Source of the DNA: Paenibacillus xylanilyticus
GTDB lineage: Bacteria > Bacillota > Bacilli > Paenibacillales > Paenibacillaceae
Direction: 5' to 3'
Length of the DNA: 64,000 nt
Assembly (NCBI RefSeq): GCF_009664365.1
Contig: NZ_CP044310.1
Location: 4,467,001-4,531,000 of the forward strand
In this document: positions 16,182 to 25,359 of the stretch, in pieces
Layout of the letters: each line of letters starts with the position of its first letter
Numbering within the stretch: position 1 is the stretch's first letter
Notes under the pieces: model-generated
The model's database searches: none
Seen by the model: the letters and a program-made list of their open reading frames with translations, nothing else
What the model was told of the DNA's origin: nothing
Translations under genes and position numbers: made by a program

Positions 16182-18832
16182 AGGCTGCCTCCATCATGTT
16201 GAAATGGTTCACTTCGCTGTCCGGCCAGCTGCAAGCTTACCTGAATGGCTTCCTTCACAGCACCAATCCGATATCCGGATGAGACATAACGAATCTGATA
16301 AGCCTCATCCAGAACAACCAGATGGGGGTATCCCGACTCTGTCGCTCCAGAGCTACGGAACACCTCGGGCAGTGAGGCAGGTGATGCCTCGCCTAACCGG
16401 ACTTGTGGCGGCAGCATCTCAAGCTGCTCCGTCTTCAGGGAGTTTCCTGTACCAGCAGAGCCAGTAATTAGAACAACCGATATATTCCGTTCTACCAGTT
16501 CTTGCCTCAAGTCAGCAAGTTCTTTCAGCAAATGCATGGTCGGTTCCCGGTCCGGTTCAACCCAGGAAAGAAGTATGCCTGCAGCCGTTCCACTTACGCT
16601 ATGCTCGAGTGTAGTTACGTTCTCGTCCTGCCACCGCAGTTTCGTGTGTTTATCCACCGTTCCAAGGACAGGAATTTCTTCATCGGAGCTGCGGAAGTTT
16701 ACGGCAACACAAGACTCTTCCCCCTTGTTCAAATTAAAATAAGTGAACCGAGCTCTTACCGTGCCGTTTTTCAAACGTACGCCTGTCGTCATGCGATAAG
16801 CCCCCTCCTCTGCTGGCAGAGGCTCGTCAAACAGCTTTGTCTCTTTATAAGGAAAATGCAAGGTCACGTATTTCCCCTGAACAAGACGAGCAATAGAAAT
16901 ATTCTCATAGTAGGAAGCCTCCGGCATGTTTCCTTTTGACTCGTTTTGCACAAGACGAATGCTTCCCATTCGCTGCTTTCCCTTTTCTTTAATGCCAAGA
17001 TCCGCGAAGATCCAGGACCCTTTCTGCCAATACTGCGGCTTGCGTTCACTTGGATGCAAACGGGATGGGATGCCAAGGCTGCGACAGAGAGCAACAAACA
17101 GGATAGCCAGCGATTCCTCGTCTCCTGCCATGATCCGATAGGTTCCTGCTGCTGTACCCTTTCCTTTCAGATTAGGCAGATCCTCCCAAGGAATGAACTT
17201 TTCCTTGAGTGCTTCAGCAAGAAGCGAAGGCTCCCTCACCATTGCGTCCCTCTCATCTGATGCAAACGCTGATTGGAATTGTTTCCTGTACGGTCCAAGC
17301 ATTTCAAAGGCAACGCGCGGACATAACAAATAGGGAATAAACAAGGTATCCGGGAGCATACCTCGCAGCGGAAGCGAATAATCTAAATGCTCATGCAGGA
17401 CTGGACGGAACGTATCAATCAAATCTTTACTATTTAGCGACTCCAGCAGCAATAACGGCCATTGCCCGTGCTCAGGAGAGCTTTCCCTGAGAAACGCGGC
17501 TATCTCATGGCCATTTCCACGCGCCTTCTGCATGACGTCCCATACCCTCGCCTCCGGAAGGCTTAGTTCGCGAGATAGATCAACGCTCTCCTTATGGGTT
17601 ACAAAGGTGGCTTCAAACGCAGTGCGGATGTCCGTCCCTTCAGACAAACGCTGCTGATGGAGTGACTCCGCTTCCCCTGTTAATGGCGGGAGTTCCTCTC
17701 CCTCCGTCTCAGGCGGAGGAACCATATCGAAATCAATCACTCCGCTCTTCTGCTCAGGTTGATTTTGCAGATCCAGCACCAGTTCCAATCGGTCTGTCTG
17801 GTCAATCGTGATCTTATGCTCTCGCCAGCGTCCCTGATATACCGCCCGGATGAGCAGATCGCCATATCCCGTTTTGAAGACCACTTCTCCGTCTTCATTC
17901 GTCAGTAACTCCGCAATCGGATAGAATTCGGCCATGTTATACAGCTCAAATCGCACGGAAGCACCCACAACTGCAGCTCCGGCCAGATCCTTGACCGTTA
18001 CAGTGAGCTCCTTCGTTGGAGCGTAATTCTCCAAAAGATTGAGCTCGGTGTACCATTCGGTTGCCAATGTCACATCCTCTGGACCATGATAGGCGCCAAG
18101 CACTCTCGTATTCATCAGCATCGACCGACGGGCAGGAGGTGTAAACCATCCCTGATTCAGCCGTGCTTCCGGTTCACAGGCACCAATATAATGCCAGGTT
18201 CCGTCAGCCCATGCTTCCACCCAGGCATGATTGTCGTCACAATGCGCCCATCGGGGAGTGTATACCTGACGAGCAGGGATCCCGATACTTCGCAGTGCGG
18301 TTACTGCCAGCGTTGATTCTTCCCCGCAGCGCCCCCTTGCACTCCGAATCATGGTGAGCGGTGAAACCGTCCTAAGGTCACTGCCGGTATAGACTGCCTT
18401 TTCATGGCACCAGTAGTTGGCTTCCAGAATCGCTTCTGACATCGTGAGCGACATGATGCGATCAGCCAGTTCAGCATAGAAGACCGCTCGGCAATCCTCA
18501 ATATTCTCCGTATTCACCCTGCATGGAAGCACAAAGTGAAGGAACAAATCATCCGGTACCCGTTGCCCCCACGGAACCTCCCGCCTCATCCGCAGAGTTG
18601 ATCTTACGTGGCTAAGAAACAGTGCGCCCGGAACATCTGCCAGATCCTGAAGCGGACTGTATGCATACACAAACTTGAGCGCCCACTCTTCTTCTACGGA
18701 CAGCGGCTCCCTAAATACCGAAAAGATTTCGTCAGCCTGAGCCTGAACAAGCTTCCTTTTGATACGGAGTTTATCTTCAATAGATTTCATTTCTTCGGGG
18801 GTAAGCGAAAACGCCGACGTTTGTACACTCAT
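16178..18832 (-). CDS. Large cytoplasmic transglutaminase-fold protein with thioredoxin-like C-terminus
   Basis: The product has 884 residues and no signal peptide. The first transglutaminase-like domain (about 100-240) shows the catalytic cysteine in ARGRCGEES (Cys169) and the histidine in NHAWVEAW (His202), so it looks active. An Ig/carboxypeptidase-regulatory-like module follows (about 272-355, TVTVKDLAGAAVVGASVRFE). A second transglutaminase-like segment (about 560-615, with LCRSLGIPSRL) lacks the cysteine. The last 100 residues (ISVVLITGS, YPHLVVLDEAYQIRYVSSG) resemble a thioredoxin/redoxin fold. Transglutaminase folds include proteases, amidases and peptide:N-glycanases. The ATG at 18832 follows GAGAGGG and overlaps the upstream stop. 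Substrate unknown. Confidence 0.85.
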   Translation of the reverse strand: MSVQTSAFSLTPEEMKSIEDKLRIKRKLVQAQADEIFSVFREPLSVEEEWALKFVYAYSPLQDLADVPGALFLSHVRSTLRMRREVPWGQRVPDDLFLHFVLPCRVNTENIEDCRAVFYAELADRIMSLTMSEAILEANYWCHEKAVYTGSDLRTVSPLTMIRSARGRCGEESTLAVTALRSIGIPARQVYTPRWAHCDDNHAWVEAWADGTWHYIGACEPEARLNQGWFTPPARRSMLMNTRVLGAYHGPEDVTLATEWYTELNLLENYAPTKELTVTVKDLAGAAVVGASVRFELYNMAEFYPIAELLTNEDGEVVFKTGYGDLLIRAVYQGRWREHKITIDQTDRLELVLDLQNQPEQKSGVIDFDMVPPPETEGEELPPLTGEAESLHQQRLSEGTDIRTAFEATFVTHKESVDLSRELSLPEARVWDVMQKARGNGHEIAAFLRESSPEHGQWPLLLLESLNSKDLIDTFRPVLHEHLDYSLPLRGMLPDTLFIPYLLCPRVAFEMLGPYRKQFQSAFASDERDAMVREPSLLAEALKEKFIPWEDLPNLKGKGTAAGTYRIMAGDEESLAILFVALCRSLGIPSRLHPSERKPQYWQKGSWIFADLGIKEKGKQRMGSIRLVQNESKGNMPEASYYENISIARLVQGKYVTLHFPYKETKLFDEPLPAEEGAYRMTTGVRLKNGTVRARFTYFNLNKGEESCVAVNFRSSDEEIPVLGTVDKHTKLRWQDENVTTLEHSVSGTAAGILLSWVEPDREPTMHLLKELADLRQELVERNISVVLITGSAGTGNSLKTEQLEMLPPQVRLGEASPASLPEVFRSSGATESGYPHLVVLDEAYQIRYVSSGYRIGAVKEAIQVSLQLAGQRSEPFQHDGGSL

Positions 18833-19866
18833 CTCGTATCCCTCTCTTCCCACAGGTACCCGTCTTCGCGAATGAGCCATCTTCCGGTCCCATCCGCAGT
18901 CGCAGCTGAAACCTGAAATAGGCTTGGAGCAGCGTAGACCTCGGGATAAACATTCACATCAGAAGTCCAGCCGAGCAATGACAGATCTTGCGTAAATGTC
19001 CCATTCTTTTCTCTGTAATTACGCTGCAGATAATATAGCTTTCTTAGCTCCCATTTGATCCGTTCATCCTGTGGAAGCACAAAATCGGCTTGAGCATACT
19101 CACCCGCAAACACAACATAACCCCACAGTTCGGGATAATGCATGTTCACCAGTCCCATCGGCGACCAGACCCAGTTGTCCTCCGGATATGGCTTACCGGT
19201 TCCGGGATCCATTACTTTGCGGTAATTTCCATCGATCACTTCAGTCCGCCACTCCACCCGTGAGAAATTAACTCTCCAAAATTCACCCGGCAGGGGTGCC
19301 CGCTTTTCCTTGGCGCATTCTTTCAGACTGGTCCACGGGATCGCAACCTCAACAGACCATTTCCGGTTAATCGCTTCCGGACGGTTCAGCTCGCCGTCAA
19401 TATACACGGCTGTTTTCAATCCTTTTATATCCCAGCTGTCCAGCGGTGGCCCTCCGTCCCGGTATGGCTTGATGAGGAGCAGGTCCCATACCGTATTTAG
19501 CGCATTGATCTCGAATTCGTAATACGCGTGGCTGTCCCCGTCAGGATCAATAAAAATTTCAAAGTCATTATCATAAAAAATGACAGAATCCCGCTCCGTC
19601 AGCGTTGCCCAGATCTGATCTTCCCAAAGCTCGGCACCAAAATAAAAATATTCATCATCCCATAGCATCTTCACCCTTGTATCCTTGGACGGAGCAGGAC
19701 GAAGGTCCCCTTCAATATCGACGAACTTGTCCGTCCATTCCGCCTGATCCCAAAAAGGCTTATCCAGCCTTCCGTCAAGCTCCAATTCACCTGCTGCACG
19801 TTGGCAAATGTAGTGCTTCGGCTGATACGTATCGATATGTGGTATAGGCACGCCACTTAGCATCAT
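18829..19866 (-). CDS. Carbohydrate-binding family 9-like protein
   Basis: The 345-residue protein has a CBM9-like beta-sandwich (about residues 20-240) with the typical run ELDGRLDKPFWDQAEWT, VKMLWDDEYFYFGAEL and NDFEIFIDPDGDSHAYYEFEIN. CBM9 domains in xylanases bind sugar ends; stand-alone forms like this are common beside glycosidase genes and their role is uncertain. There is no signal peptide. GGAGGG lies six bases before the ATG. It starts 15 bases after the fucosidase gene and its stop overlaps the transglutaminase start. Confidence 0.87.
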   Translation of the reverse strand: MMLSGVPIPHIDTYQPKHYICQRAAGELELDGRLDKPFWDQAEWTDKFVDIEGDLRPAPSKDTRVKMLWDDEYFYFGAELWEDQIWATLTERDSVIFYDNDFEIFIDPDGDSHAYYEFEINALNTVWDLLLIKPYRDGGPPLDSWDIKGLKTAVYIDGELNRPEAINRKWSVEVAIPWTSLKECAKEKRAPLPGEFWRVNFSRVEWRTEVIDGNYRKVMDPGTGKPYPEDNWVWSPMGLVNMHYPELWGYVVFAGEYAQADFVLPQDERIKWELRKLYYLQRNYREKNGTFTQDLSLLGWTSDVNVYPEVYAAPSLFQVSAATADGTGRWLIREDGYLWEERDTR

Positions 19867-19880
19867 GTTGATCCCTCCAT

Positions 19881-21173
19881 TCAGTTATGCGTAACGACTG
19901 CTCCGGAGCCGCCATACATGTCTACCTTTTCATCGAACTCCAGCTTCACTACCGTTGTCAGTTCATGGGTGTCTTCACCCGTCAGGTGAATCCAGGTTGT
20001 ACCAGGAATTTGAAACCACGGAACCCCGCCATGAATGTCATACGACAGTTCTTTGCCTGAATGCAGCACGGATACTTTCCTGATCTCGTTGCACAGCCCC
20101 TTCACACAAATGCTCTCCTTCGGATCACCATGCACAAAGAGATAGAGCGTCTTTCCATCTGCCGAGAGCGTGCTTCCATCTCCATAATATCTGCTCATAA
20201 TTCCGTCTCTTGTCCCGTATACCGCCTCTGCATGCGGTCTAATCCACTCGCCCAGTCCAAGCAGGATGGCTTCCTGCCTCTCATCAATTGTTCCGTCCTC
20301 TCTTGGGCCAATATCGAGCAGCATGTTGCCACCCATGGAGATGCAGTCGCAGAACATGCGAACGATCTGAGAGAGTGATTTGTAATGCTGATCCGTTGGG
20401 ACGTACCCCCAAGAGGAATTGATCGTTGTACAAAACTCCCACGGCCCATCTGGTCTCGTAATCGGCAGCCCTTGTTCTGGCGTTTTGTAATCCCCATGTC
20501 CCTGCAGGCGTGAATTGATGATGAGATCTGGCTGCATTGATTTCAAATACTGCTTGAATTCAGGCAGATTCCACTGCTTCTCGCTTCGTTCCCAATCCCC
20601 GTCAAACCACAGCAGGTCAACCTTGCCAAATCCGGTGAGTAATTCTTTCAATTGATGGTTGTTAAACTCCAAAAACCTCTGCCATTTGGTTTCATCCTGA
20701 ACCCCATCCAAGGGATAGGAGAACGGATTGCTAGAACCGGGGTCATCCGGCACCTTGCCACCTTCATATACACTCGGATAATCCGGGTGGGACCAGTCGA
20801 TCAACGAGTAGTAGAGTCCGAGTCGAAGTCCCTTCGCCGTGATCGCATCGGCATATTCTTTGACAATATCACGTGCAGCCTGTGTTTTCTTTACCGTGTT
20901 CAAGTCACTGTACTGTGTATCCCACAGAGCAACTCCGTCATGATGCTTGGTTGTCAGCACAGCATACTTGGCACCCGATTTCTCGATCAGATCCGCCCAC
21001 GCCGCGGCATTGAATTTGGAGGCCGTGAATCCCTCCATTTGCTTCATGTAGTCGTCATAAGTCATGGGTCCATTGTAAAAAGACCACGACTCCGCAACAC
21101 CGTCCACGGCATAGATTCCATAGTGAATAAAAATTCCCAGCTTCGCATCCTCAAACCATTTCTGCATCATCAT
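19881..21173 (-). CDS. Alpha-L-fucosidase, glycoside hydrolase family 29
   Basis: The enzyme removes terminal alpha-L-fucose with retention. The product has 430 residues. Family landmarks are WFEDAKLGIFIHYGIYA at the N-terminus, YAVLTTKHHDGVALWDT near residue 70, and LLWFDGDWERS near residue 185, which contains the nucleophile aspartate. No signal peptide is seen, so it should be cytoplasmic. It is the first gene of a four-gene operon and is divergent from a membrane-bound AraC-type regulator. Three ATG codons in a row follow AAGGTG, so the exact start is uncertain by one or two codons. Confidence 0.93.
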   Translation of the reverse strand: MMMQKWFEDAKLGIFIHYGIYAVDGVAESWSFYNGPMTYDDYMKQMEGFTASKFNAAAWADLIEKSGAKYAVLTTKHHDGVALWDTQYSDLNTVKKTQAARDIVKEYADAITAKGLRLGLYYSLIDWSHPDYPSVYEGGKVPDDPGSSNPFSYPLDGVQDETKWQRFLEFNNHQLKELLTGFGKVDLLWFDGDWERSEKQWNLPEFKQYLKSMQPDLIINSRLQGHGDYKTPEQGLPITRPDGPWEFCTTINSSWGYVPTDQHYKSLSQIVRMFCDCISMGGNMLLDIGPREDGTIDERQEAILLGLGEWIRPHAEAVYGTRDGIMSRYYGDGSTLSADGKTLYLFVHGDPKESICVKGLCNEIRKVSVLHSGKELSYDIHGGVPWFQIPGTTWIHLTGEDTHELTTVVKLEFDEKVDMYGGSGAVVTHN

Positions 21174-21310
21174 CTACACCTTTTTCTCAGCGATATTTGG
21201 AAACCGTGTGCACACGTGCGAAAAAGCTATGTCCAAACCGTTTTTTTATTGATATCATTTATAAGAAAAGAAATGGCATTTCTCCATATGGAAAGGAGGC
21301 AGCATTTCAC
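21174..21310. promoter_or_regulatory. Divergent control region with three palindromes
   Basis: The region between the fucosidase and the regulator contains CGTGTGCACACG (21205-21216, a 12-base perfect palindrome), AGAAATG-G-CATTTCT (21269-21283), and CCATATGG (21284-21291) immediately before the AAAGGAGG of the regulator. These are candidate operators or RNA structures. I could not place promoters with confidence. Confidence 0.5.
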
Positions 21311-23605
21311 TTGCGAATGGACTATTTCAAATCCAAACTGTTCCTGAAATACATTTGGTCCTACCTGTTCATTCTGCTAATTCCTCTCGTGTTCATGACC
21401 GTATTTCTCTATGAAAACGCAGTTAAAACCCTCCGTACTGAGATTGAAAGCTCGCGTCTGGCCCAGCTATCACAAACCAACGTAACCATTGACAGCCGAA
21501 TGAAAGAGCTGAGCGAGATTGCTTCCCGCATTTCTTACGATAATCGGCTCTCTTCCTATCGGGTCACCAATACCCAGACCAGCCCGGAAGCCATTCGTGC
21601 CTTGGATCAGTACAAAGCCACCAGTTCCATGATTGATGAAATCTATCTTTATTTCCACGATGATACTCGTATTTATTCCAGCAAAGGTTTGACCGATTTT
21701 GAGGTGTTTGCCGACAATCTCAGCTTCGAGAGATGGGACAAACAATCCCTGTATAACGATCTCAACGAAACGAAGCATCCTACCGTAAGACCTGCCGATG
21801 TGGTAACCAAAACTGGTGGAGTACAGGACCGCAAGCTTGCTTACCTTATTCCCATTACTCCAAACAGTCTGAACCCCCACGCCACGGTCATGGTTTTTAT
21901 CAAGGAGTCGCAGATTACCAATCTGATTGATTCCATACTCGGAAACTATCAAGGCCTGACCTATGTCCTCGATGCAGAGGGTCAGGTACTAACGGCCAAC
22001 CATCAGGGAGATACACTAAGCACAGATGCATTGGCTGCCTTGATTAAAGGCATTACTCCAGGAATCCAGGAGCGGACGCTGGACGGCAAAGATCATTCCA
22101 TCGTATCGGTGCAATCGGAAACCAACGGCTGGACCTACATGACTGTAATGCCAAGCTCCCAGTTTTTCAGCAGTGTACTGGATGTCCGCAGTTTCATGAT
22201 GATGATCATAGGTATCGTGCTGCTGGTCGGAGTTGCAATTGCTCTCGTTCTCGCCAAAATGCAGTATCAGCCCATCTCAACCCTGGTCGAATTTGCCGCT
22301 TCCCGCTTCCCGGAAAAGAAACCTGATGGAGAGTCGCGAAATGGGAGCGCCAATGAACTGGAACGAATTCGTTCTGCCTTGCAGAATTACAGCTCCCGCA
22401 TTGATATACAGGAACCGTATGCTCGGAACCAGTATTTGTCGACCTTAATTAAGTCTGGAAATCCAGATCCATTGTCTTCTGAACTGGTGCAGCTGTTCGA
22501 CCTGAAACTGAACAAGGATTATTTGTTTGTCATGGTCATTGGCTGGAATGATTCCAAGCATGCCGATATGGAACTCCGCCGCCGCATTGCGAGCAGTCTT
22601 GCACAGATTGAATTGCCTGATCTGCAGGCAATCGGTTATGGCGTTGAGCTGCCTCAGCTGGACCGTTTCGGTTTAATCATGAGTTTTGATTCCGCTGAAG
22701 GAATCGATCTGGTAACACGTATAAAACAGATCATGGAGCAGATAAGAGGCTTACTTTTGGGAACCTTGTCCATACCTCCGTTAATTGGTGCCGGAAGCGC
22801 TTATTCGCAGCTTCATGAACTGACCCAATCTTACGTTGAAGCCTGTTCTGCTTTTGATTTGCTCGTACCCGGTGAGTATGGATCATCCGCTTTATTTGAA
22901 GAAATGTCCAAGACACCGAGCCATTCCTACTGGATTCCAAACCATATGCAGCTGAAGCTGGTTCAAAGTCTGAAACAGGGAAATATCGATATCGCTACTC
23001 AGATGATTCGCTCTTCCGTGACCAGCTTGCAGTCTTCCATGCTGCCTGCGCTGCTTGTGCGCTGCATCAGCTTCGACCTGCTGAACACGATCCTGAAGAC
23101 AGCCTCGGAACTTGGAGAACAGCAGATGCTGCAGCAGATTGCTCCCAACATGGTGTTTAGCAGCTCGCTGGAAGAGCTTGAATCCGTTCTGATCTTGCTT
23201 GCCTCCCAGTTATGCAACGAGGTGAAAAAGGAAACGCAGCATGAAGAGCAGACATTGATAGACCGCATCATTGAATATATCGATGCCCATTTTACTGATC
23301 ACAATCTTAGCCTGGATACGCTTGCGTATGAATTCGAGGTTTCACCTTCCCATGTGAGCCGCTCCTTCAAGGAGAAGACCGGAATCAACTTCCTTCAGTA
23401 TATTTGGCAAAAACGACTCGACAGGGTCTTTCATCAGCTGAAAACAACGGATACCCCTCTGAAAGATCTCATTCAGGAAGTCGGCTATCTGGATACACCG
23501 AATTTCATCCGCAAATTCAAGAAGGAGACCGGGCTTACACCAGGACAATACCGCAAGCTTCATCGCACTACGGGTAGTGATGCAGGAACTGAATCGGCCA
23601 GCTAA
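21311..23605 (+). CDS. Membrane-bound sensor with AraC-type DNA-binding domain
   Basis: This one-component regulator has a transmembrane helix near the N-terminus (YIWSYLFILLIPLVFMTVFLY), an extracytoplasmic sensor of about 260 residues, a second helix (MMMIIGIVLLVGVAIALVLA), a cytoplasmic linker, and a C-terminal AraC helix-turn-helix pair (about 660-755; LDTLAYEFEVSPSHVSRSFKEKTG, IQEVGYLDTPNFIRKFKKETG). Such proteins sit beside LplB/YtcP importers in Paenibacillus and probably sense an external sugar. AAAGGAGG is 11 bases before the TTG at 21311 and 17 before an ATG at 21317, so TTG was preferred. It faces the importer operon across a shared terminator. Confidence 0.88.
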   Translation: MRMDYFKSKLFLKYIWSYLFILLIPLVFMTVFLYENAVKTLRTEIESSRLAQLSQTNVTIDSRMKELSEIASRISYDNRLSSYRVTNTQTSPEAIRALDQYKATSSMIDEIYLYFHDDTRIYSSKGLTDFEVFADNLSFERWDKQSLYNDLNETKHPTVRPADVVTKTGGVQDRKLAYLIPITPNSLNPHATVMVFIKESQITNLIDSILGNYQGLTYVLDAEGQVLTANHQGDTLSTDALAALIKGITPGIQERTLDGKDHSIVSVQSETNGWTYMTVMPSSQFFSSVLDVRSFMMMIIGIVLLVGVAIALVLAKMQYQPISTLVEFAASRFPEKKPDGESRNGSANELERIRSALQNYSSRIDIQEPYARNQYLSTLIKSGNPDPLSSELVQLFDLKLNKDYLFVMVIGWNDSKHADMELRRRIASSLAQIELPDLQAIGYGVELPQLDRFGLIMSFDSAEGIDLVTRIKQIMEQIRGLLLGTLSIPPLIGAGSAYSQLHELTQSYVEACSAFDLLVPGEYGSSALFEEMSKTPSHSYWIPNHMQLKLVQSLKQGNIDIATQMIRSSVTSLQSSMLPALLVRCISFDLLNTILKTASELGEQQMLQQIAPNMVFSSSLEELESVLILLASQLCNEVKKETQHEEQTLIDRIIEYIDAHFTDHNLSLDTLAYEFEVSPSHVSRSFKEKTGINFLQYIWQKRLDRVFHQLKTTDTPLKDLIQEVGYLDTPNFIRKFKKETGLTPGQYRKLHRTTGSDAGTESAS

Positions 23606-23666
23606 TAACAGGAAAGCCAACAGACGAACAATCCGGATTGCCGTCGATGTTGGCTTTTTTCTGTTA
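23602..23666. terminator. Bidirectional terminator between the regulator and the ABC operon
   Basis: TAACAG, AAAGCCAACA and GACG pair in order with CGTC, TGTTGGCTTT and CTGTTA around AATCCGGATT. T-runs lie on both strands. It ends the sensor gene (plus) and the binding-protein gene (minus). Confidence 0.88.
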
Positions 23667-23701
23667 TTTCAAAGTGCTTTTAACGGGGATTCACAATCCG
23701 A

Positions 23702-25321
23702 TTACTTGCCTGCGGAATTCCACGTATCATACACTTCCTGATAAATTTCCTGAATCCGATCTCCACCCATTTTCTTCATCTGTTCAACATAGCCGTCCCA
23801 GTTGGATAATGGCTCTTCCCCGGTTACAAACTTCGCTTCCATCTGCTTCACGTACGTATCAAGATCAGATAACAATGCGGAGGCTTCATCCTGCTGTTCG
23901 TTGGTCAGATACGCATTCGGAAACGGCGCTTTACCGATCGGGATCAGCTTCTCTTCGTTCTCTTTTGCAATCCACTCGTCAAATTCGGTCGTCAGACCAT
24001 TCGTCAGCTCCGGTGAGTTATGACCCGGAGTCAGCATGCCGAAGTTTGGCGTAATGGTGCCTCTGTACTCTTCCCGATCACCGCCTCCCGGAACAGGCAG
24101 CCATTCTTTTTCATACGTATCTTTGTTGGTGTATTTCCACAGTGTGCCTTCAGGACCTTGATTGAAGAGCGTTTGTCCCTCGATCGAATACAAGTAATCG
24201 ATCCAGCGCATGGTGGCTTCAGGATGCTCATTCACACTTGTGATGGCAAATGTTCCGTTAGCAGAGAGTCCTGGATGCATACCGTAAACAGGCGTTCCTG
24301 CAATATCGCTCGCCACGGGTGTCATAAGCGGGTTTTTCATTGCTGCATCCGGATCGCCACCCAAGGTAAAGTAGGAGTAATAGTCGTTAAAGAGAGCAAT
24401 CTGATTGTTTTCCCCTTTGGCTTTTTTCTGCTCTGGGGTTTGCGAGAAGGTTTCGTGATCCAGCAGATCTTCCTTCCACAAACGATTCATGAATTCCAAA
24501 TACCCCTTATATCCTTCCTGCATCGGACTGTAAAAGACCTTATCCTGCTTATCGACGTAAACAACAGGGTCATATATGCCCCAGAAGCCCAGAAAATACA
24601 TGCGCAGATCATCCAGCTTCACGGAGGTCAGCGGAATTTCATCGGCCTTGCCGTTGCCATTCGGATCTTCCGTCTTCACTCGCTTCAGCAGCGTGTACAA
24701 TTCCTCTGTCGTTTTTGGCAGTTCTTTTACACCAAGTGCTTCAAGCATACTGCCGTTATACCACATGGGGCTGCGATACCAGACGGCGGCACTGTCGATG
24801 AATGGCAGGGCGTAAATATGTCCTTCGGGCGTTGTGAACGATTTGCGAATATCCGGATTCTCATCGAACAATTTCTTTATGTTCGGAGCATATCCCCCAT
24901 CAATGTAAGGTTCCAGCGGGAGAAGTGAGCCTTGGGTGCCATAGGTCACCTGCTCTGCCGGTGTAAGATCGGCTCCGTACAGCACATCAGGCAAATCTCC
25001 ACTTGCAAAGACAAGGTTCTTCTTGGTTGCAAAGCTGTCAATCGGAGTAAGCTGAAATTCAAACTTGATGTTGGTAAGCTTCTCTGCTTCCTGAATAACA
25101 GGCATGGTATTCCAATCAGCCACGCCTACATCCTGGGACATCATGGTCAAAGTGATGGGTTCCTCCACAATAGGAAAGCCCTCTTGCTTCACCCCTGTCT
25201 CTTCCGGTGTACCCGGTTCAGCGGTTGAACCGCCATCAGGAGATGCTCCGCATGCCGCAAGCATGCTTGCAGCAAGGATCAGACTTAACAGAACCGTTGA
25301 TTTCTTGTGAGCTCTCTTCAT
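23702..25321 (-). CDS. Sugar ABC transporter substrate-binding lipoprotein (LplA-like)
   Basis: The 539-residue extracellular binding protein has a lysine/arginine N-terminus and a clear lipobox (SMLAACGAS, Cys near residue 24). After that a low-complexity linker (SPDGGSTAEPGTPEETG) leads into a family 1 solute-binding fold. Proteins of this size and type pair with LplB/YtcP permeases and bind complex oligosaccharides. The gene follows the two permease genes, separated by 38 bases from the second. It ends before a bidirectional terminator. No ATPase gene is in the operon. The ligand is unknown; context suggests the glycan processed by the fucosidase operon. Confidence 0.92.
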   Translation of the reverse strand: MKRAHKKSTVLLSLILAASMLAACGASPDGGSTAEPGTPEETGVKQEGFPIVEEPITLTMMSQDVGVADWNTMPVIQEAEKLTNIKFEFQLTPIDSFATKKNLVFASGDLPDVLYGADLTPAEQVTYGTQGSLLPLEPYIDGGYAPNIKKLFDENPDIRKSFTTPEGHIYALPFIDSAAVWYRSPMWYNGSMLEALGVKELPKTTEELYTLLKRVKTEDPNGNGKADEIPLTSVKLDDLRMYFLGFWGIYDPVVYVDKQDKVFYSPMQEGYKGYLEFMNRLWKEDLLDHETFSQTPEQKKAKGENNQIALFNDYYSYFTLGGDPDAAMKNPLMTPVASDIAGTPVYGMHPGLSANGTFAITSVNEHPEATMRWIDYLYSIEGQTLFNQGPEGTLWKYTNKDTYEKEWLPVPGGGDREEYRGTITPNFGMLTPGHNSPELTNGLTTEFDEWIAKENEEKLIPIGKAPFPNAYLTNEQQDEASALLSDLDTYVKQMEAKFVTGEEPLSNWDGYVEQMKKMGGDRIQEIYQEVYDTWNSAGK

Positions 25322-25359
25322 GACAACAACTCCCTTTTTGATGATTTATTTGGTATAGA

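Noticed and set aside
24020..24928. 302-codon open frame opposite to the binding-protein gene
   Set aside because: Shadow of a lipoprotein gene with a clear signal and family pattern; no start context.
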